Of a stretch of 64,000 bases of DNA, positions 61,053 to 64,000 are shown in pieces. Position 1 is the stretch's first letter. Each line of letters opens with the position of its first letter. The translations under genes and the position numbers were made by a program. The stretch covers positions 78,319 to 142,318 of the forward strand of contig NZ_SRSH01000016.1 in assembly GCF_006175985.1 (NCBI RefSeq), in the 5' to 3' direction. The stretch comes from Methylotetracoccus oryzae (GTDB lineage: Bacteria > Pseudomonadota > Gammaproteobacteria > Methylococcales > Methylococcaceae). The notes under the pieces are model-generated. The model had not been told where the DNA came from. It ran no database searches and saw only the letters and a list, made by a program, of their open reading frames with translations.

Positions 61053-61610
61053 ATGTCAGACGAAGGAAAAACAATCAGAGCCGAACAGATATTCAAGAAG
61101 ATAGTTTGGCGACACACTGTATCCATCAGTCACGCGATGGAGCAGGCAACCACATGGTCCATTTCCGGTGTCGCAGCGATTATCGGTCTTTTTATAAGTA
61201 ATCTTGATTCAGTAGGGACAATCGTAAGTTCCATTGGTCTGCGATGGTTTCTCATATCATTCACGACTTCGCTCATTTTTGGAGCGATCAGCAAACAGAT
61301 TGGAATGGCGCTTGGGAAAGGACTCGAAGTGGTGGAGAAAATGGAGGGAGTGTTATACTCGGATCAAGGACAGAGGCTGATGAGTCAAATGTCTACTCCG
61401 CCACGGGAGTTGATTAAAGAAATCGCAGATCCATTCTTTTGGCCTCTTTCAAGTTACATGAGAAGGAGCGGGTTTAAAGGCATCGAAGATTATCTCTCTC
61501 CAGATAAGCGGTTCGTTAAACTGTTTTGCATACAAATGGTTTTCGTATATTTACACGGAATTGCAGCAGCGGTAGGACTCATAGTCATTGCTTGCTCAAT
61601 CGTGAAATAA
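61053..61610 (+). CDS. Cassette gene 2, hypothetical membrane protein
   Basis: The protein has 185 residues from the ATG at 61053, which follows an AAGGA site and starts 13 bases after attC 2. The open frame further upstream is translated attC sequence (ANNSVERDGLQAA) and is not part of the protein. Two or three hydrophobic segments are visible: near 32-52 (SISGVAAIIGLFISNLDSVG), 60-82 (RWFLISFTTSLIFGAISKQI) and at the C-terminus (FVYLHGIAAAVGLIVIACSI). No family is recognised. The gene is AT-rich, as integron cassettes often are. Confidence 0.75.
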   Translation: MSDEGKTIRAEQIFKKIVWRHTVSISHAMEQATTWSISGVAAIIGLFISNLDSVGTIVSSIGLRWFLISFTTSLIFGAISKQIGMALGKGLEVVEKMEGVLYSDQGQRLMSQMSTPPRELIKEIADPFFWPLSSYMRRSGFKGIEDYLSPDKRFVKLFCIQMVFVYLHGIAAAVGLIVIACSIVK

Positions 61611-61617
61611 GATTAAA

Positions 61618-61673
61618 GCCCAACCCGGCGTTCCACCGGATCGCTTACGCTCCCGATGAACTTTTCGTTGGGC
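61618..61673 (+). other. Integron attC site 3
   Basis: R'' GCCCAAC (61618-61624) and R' GTTGGGC (61667-61673) are exact complements. Between them GTTC/GAAC and an imperfect ACCGG/CCGAT stem with a bulged C complete the palindrome, around the apex CTTACG. At 56 bases it is the shortest of the three. Confidence 0.75.
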
Positions 61674-61709
61674 CTCACAGTAGCGGACGCCATGTGACAG
61701 GACGTGTTC

Positions 61710-62321
61710 ATGACAGTACCTACTTACGACAAGTTTATTGAACCGATACTCCGGTATCTTGCTGGCCATCCCAACGGGGCTTTGGCGCGAGATGCGCATG
61801 AGGCAGCCGCGCAAACTCTCGGGCTATCGGACGCCGACCGGCAAGAGCTGCTACCGAGTGGAACGCAGCCCGTTTACAAGAACCGCGCTGGCTGGGCTCA
61901 TGACCGACTAAAGCGAGCCGGTCTCTCCAGCAGCCCCCGTCGCGGCTACTGGCAACTCACACCCAGAGGTGTCGAGTTTGGGGCGAGCCATGCACCCCCT
62001 CTGTCCGCAGCCGATGTGGAGCAATTGGCTGTTGGATTTATGGACGTACGCCTTCGAGAGCGCGGCGATCAACCCATAGCCCCGCCGCCTTTGCCTAATT
62101 CGTCCTCAGCGAGGGTGACTGCGAGCCCTGATGATCGACTCGGAGAGGCAATTGTCGAGCTAAGATCCAGCGTCGCCGCGGAGTTGCTCGACGCACTGAA
62201 AACTGCCTCTCCTTCGTTCTTCGAAACGATAGTCCTCGACCTCCTGCACAAGATGGGCTACGGGGCGAGTCGTGCAGACCTCCAGCGCGTCGGAGGTTCA
62301 GGTGATGGCGGGATTGACGGC
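61710..62321 (+). pseudogene. Mrr-type restriction endonuclease, truncated
   Basis: The N-terminal Mrr winged-helix domain is intact (TVPTYDKFIEPILRYLAGHP, then KNRAGWAHDRLKRAGLSSSP). The nuclease domain begins normally (SFFETIVLDLLHKMGYGASR) and reaches the catalytic-Asp motif GDGGIDG. There it stops matching, and the frame runs on into repeat sequence (GESWGQRGIMGSV) to a stop near 62396. The Gln-X-Lys part of the active site and the C-terminal half of the nuclease domain are missing. The break falls exactly at the start of a tandem repeat (GGGGAATCATGGGGTCAG). A functional Mrr would cut methylated DNA. Confidence 0.85.
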
Positions 62322-62372
62322 GGGGAATCATGGGGTCAGCGGGGAATCATGGGGTCAGTTCTTGACTTTGTA
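62322..62372. repeat. Tandem 19-mer and right copy of the inverted 22-bp repeat
   Basis: GGGGAATCATGGGGTCAG occurs twice in tandem (62322-62340 and 62341-62358). The second copy runs into the 22-bp repeat that starts GGGGTCAGTTCTTGACTTTG (62351-62372), inverted relative to 60066-60087. The truncation point of mrr coincides with the left edge. Confidence 0.75.
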
Positions 62373-62550
62373 GGCATGCACGGATCGAAAGATTAGAAGA
62401 CGGGGGTTTTTCCCGATGGATAGGAATCGGTGTTTGGTTGCGGAAATGGCTGTCAGATACGATTTCGCGGGGAGAAATACGAAAGGACGCGGCACGGACG
62501 ATTTCTTGACGCGCCTGCGAGAGAGTGGCCTCGCATGCCAACAGATGATT

Positions 62551-62732
62551 GGGGTCGGGTCTTTACTTTGTAGGATACAAGACCACCTCTTCCCGAGGCC
62601 AGACCGCCACGGTTGGTGGTGCTCGACCGGAATCGGCCGCGGGCCTGGCACCTCTCGCGTTTGTGCGAAGTGGGGACGGGGCGCGACGCCGGGCCTGGGG
62701 TACCCGCAAATGCAAACTAAAGACCTGACCGC
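62551..62732. mobile_element. MITE-like element with terminal inverted repeats
   Basis: The left end GGGGTCGGGTCTTTACTTTG (62551-62570, with TA following) and the right end TGCAAACTAAAGACCTGACC (62711-62730, GC following) are inverted copies matching at 18 of 22 positions. The 138-base interior encodes nothing recognisable. The ends belong to the same family as the repeats at 60066 and 62351. The size and structure fit a non-autonomous element (MITE or REP-like), with the parent transposase not in view. Confidence 0.6.
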
Positions 62733-62801
62733 GAGCCTTCCATTTGTTGACTGGGCCCCACAGCGGATACATCCTCTCATTTCATCGGGCGCTTTTGCGC
62801 C

Positions 62802-63584
62802 GTGAACTTCTTACCCTTTTTCGAAATAGTGGTGCCTGTGAAGCGCGGCGCGTTTTCCTTTCATATCATCGGCGCTGGACGCAGTGGCACCAGTCTGCTC
62901 ACGGGTCTCATCGGCGCGCATTCGGAATGTCATGTGGTGTCGGAAAGGTTCTCGAGGCCAAACTTGCGCCCGAAGGACGAGGAGGCGGCGAGTCCGGGTG
63001 GTCTTGATATAGAGGCGCGCGCGCGTGCGCGGACGCAACGTTTTCTCGATGCTTGCACGGCCGACGCGCTTCGGTTTCCAGCGAAATATTGGGGACACAA
63101 GACCACGACGGATCACGTTCTCGGTCTGCTACTTTGGCGCGGGGACGTGGTCGACTACGGCGACCCCATCGCCGTTTATGTGAAACTCACTAAACAAATT
63201 CCGACGCTTTTCATTCTTCGTGACGGCAGAACATGTGTGCGCTCCAAGGTCGTCCGCGCGGGCCGGGCGGTCGACAGGGCTATTATCTCCTGGAAGTTTT
63301 CCGTCAATGTCTTGAAGAGGTTGCGCGTCGCCGGCGGGCCCCTTCATGTGATCCAGTTCGAGCGCTTGGTCGCCGCACCCGAACCCGAGTTGCAGGAAAT
63401 CTGTGCCTTCCTCGGTTTGAGTTATCAGCCAGGGATGTTGGCCGGCACGATGAGCGAAAAGATGCGGCCTGAATATCGTCGTGAGGGTTTTGATCTCGCG
63501 CCGACCAAATTCGATGCGAACCCCGTATGGGTGGGCGAGATTGCCGAAGAACTTCTTTATTGCGGCTATCCGCTTGAGGATTAG
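62802..63584 (+). CDS. Sulfotransferase-like protein
   Basis: This 260-residue protein has the PAPS-binding signatures of the sulfotransferase family: a 5'-phosphosulfate loop FHIIGAGRSGTSLLTGLIG near residue 20 and a 3'-phosphate-binding strand TLFILRDGRTCVRSKVVRAG near 145. A third element (VIQFERLVAAPEPELQEICA) and the C-terminal helix fit the fold. It would transfer sulfate to a sugar, lipid or other acceptor. The gene lies just after the MITE-like element and is isolated, consistent with an accessory gene. The start could be a later ATG or GTG. Confidence 0.8.
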   Translation: MNFLPFFEIVVPVKRGAFSFHIIGAGRSGTSLLTGLIGAHSECHVVSERFSRPNLRPKDEEAASPGGLDIEARARARTQRFLDACTADALRFPAKYWGHKTTTDHVLGLLLWRGDVVDYGDPIAVYVKLTKQIPTLFILRDGRTCVRSKVVRAGRAVDRAIISWKFSVNVLKRLRVAGGPLHVIQFERLVAAPEPELQEICAFLGLSYQPGMLAGTMSEKMRPEYRREGFDLAPTKFDANPVWVGEIAEELLYCGYPLED

Positions 63585-63937
63585 CACTGTTGTTCCGTAC
63601 CGATCTGATTTCGGGCGAGTGAGCTGCCCTGATACGGATAGGAAATCCAATGGGTGCCGCCACCCGTTGCGGCGATGATGCGCCCACCATGGGGCCTTGT
63701 CAACGCGCGAGAACAATCAGGAATGGGGTGCCAGAAGAGATGTGCGAACCACCAGAAGGCGTGCCCCCGGCTTCTGGGCCGGTTCCAAGCGAGGCGGCAT
63801 AAGGGGGGGCTGCGCCAAGCTCGATGAGCGAGTCGGCTCAGAGTGTGGGAATTAAAGGGGCCAGGCTCGAATTAACCCCCCCGGCGTCAGAATAGTTGTC
63901 GCCTCTAATGTTCCGAGTGAAAGGAGATTAGAGGATC
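63585..63937. other. Gene-poor stretch leading into an insertion sequence
   Basis: I see no gene. Near 63850-63890, an AATTAAAGGGGCCAGGCTCG motif and a second AATTAA copy resemble mobile-element ends and lie just upstream of the transposase start. The true IS boundary cannot be set because the right end is outside the window. Confidence 0.4.
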
Positions 63938-64000
63938 ATGAGCATGATGAAAGCAACGTATTCCGAGGGCTTCAAAGAGCAGGCGCTGAAGAAGGTCTTC
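63938..64000 (+). CDS. Start of a transposase gene, cut by the window edge
   Basis: Only 21 codons are visible (MSMMKATYSEGFKEQALKKV, then F), behind AAGGAG at 63921-63926. The pattern SEGFKEQALKKVF resembles the N-terminus of IS3-type OrfA-like transposase proteins, which begin with a short helix before an HTH. The rest lies outside the window, so the family is tentative. Confidence 0.6.
   Translation, partial: MSMMKATYSEGFKEQALKKVF

Overview
The window is high-GC, densely packed DNA that looks like a chromosome segment of a Gammaproteobacterium. The support is a NasS/NasT-controlled nitrate-assimilation operon behind a sigma-54-type promoter, a FadE/FadI/FadB-type beta-oxidation operon, many lipobox lipoproteins, and OprD-like, alginate-export-like and NodT-type outer-membrane proteins. 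I cannot name the species. I see no tRNA, rRNA or CRISPR array.

Layout. 1-10.3 kb: envelope and hypothetical genes, namely a DUF2490 fragment, a DUF1254/DUF1214 protein, small lipoproteins, an OprD-like porin, a frameshifted MetA-type outer-membrane gene and a DUF3313 lipoprotein. 10.5-17.3 kb: a compact envelope cluster of an alpha/beta-hydrolase lipoprotein, a DUF4105/Lnb_N-like membrane protein, another lipoprotein and an MscS channel, convergent with two paralogous lipoproteins. 17.6-29.3 kb: lipid metabolism, with an acyltransferase-hydrolase fusion, a four-gene overlapping beta-oxidation operon (acyl-CoA dehydrogenase, thiolase, hydratase/dehydrogenase, acyl-CoA ligase) and a divergent GlpD-like enzyme. 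29.4-37.2 kb: a TPR protein, a nickel/cobalt permease, an internally deleted DUF72 relic, a hybrid histidine kinase, a DUF5658 protein and an alginate-export-type porin.

37.7-48.4 kb is the best understood unit: a nitrate-assimilation operon encoding an NNP nitrate transporter, a PP2C-protein kinase fusion, NirB, NirD, nitrate reductase, NasS and NasT. Its leader shows a sigma-54-like promoter, then two hairpins whose hexaloops (AACGGC and AAAGGC) match the ANTAR RNA target, the second overlapping the 5' arm of an intrinsic terminator. The operon appears to encode its own antiterminator (NasT), the nitrate sensor that restrains it (NasS) and the RNA target.

48.4-64 kb is accessory. A methyltransferase gene sits between the real nasST end and a decayed, internally deleted copy of it. 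After this come an HTH protein behind three 11-bp repeats, a 2-oxoglutarate dioxygenase, a Uma2 protein, a saccharopine-dehydrogenase-like protein, an EmrAB/NodT-like efflux operon with a divergent LysR regulator, and a HigBA toxin-antitoxin pair. Next is a small cluster of integron attC sites without a visible integrase, carrying two cassette genes and a truncated Mrr nuclease. It is bracketed by inverted 22-bp repeats and followed by a MITE-like element, a sulfotransferase gene and the start of a transposase gene at the right edge.
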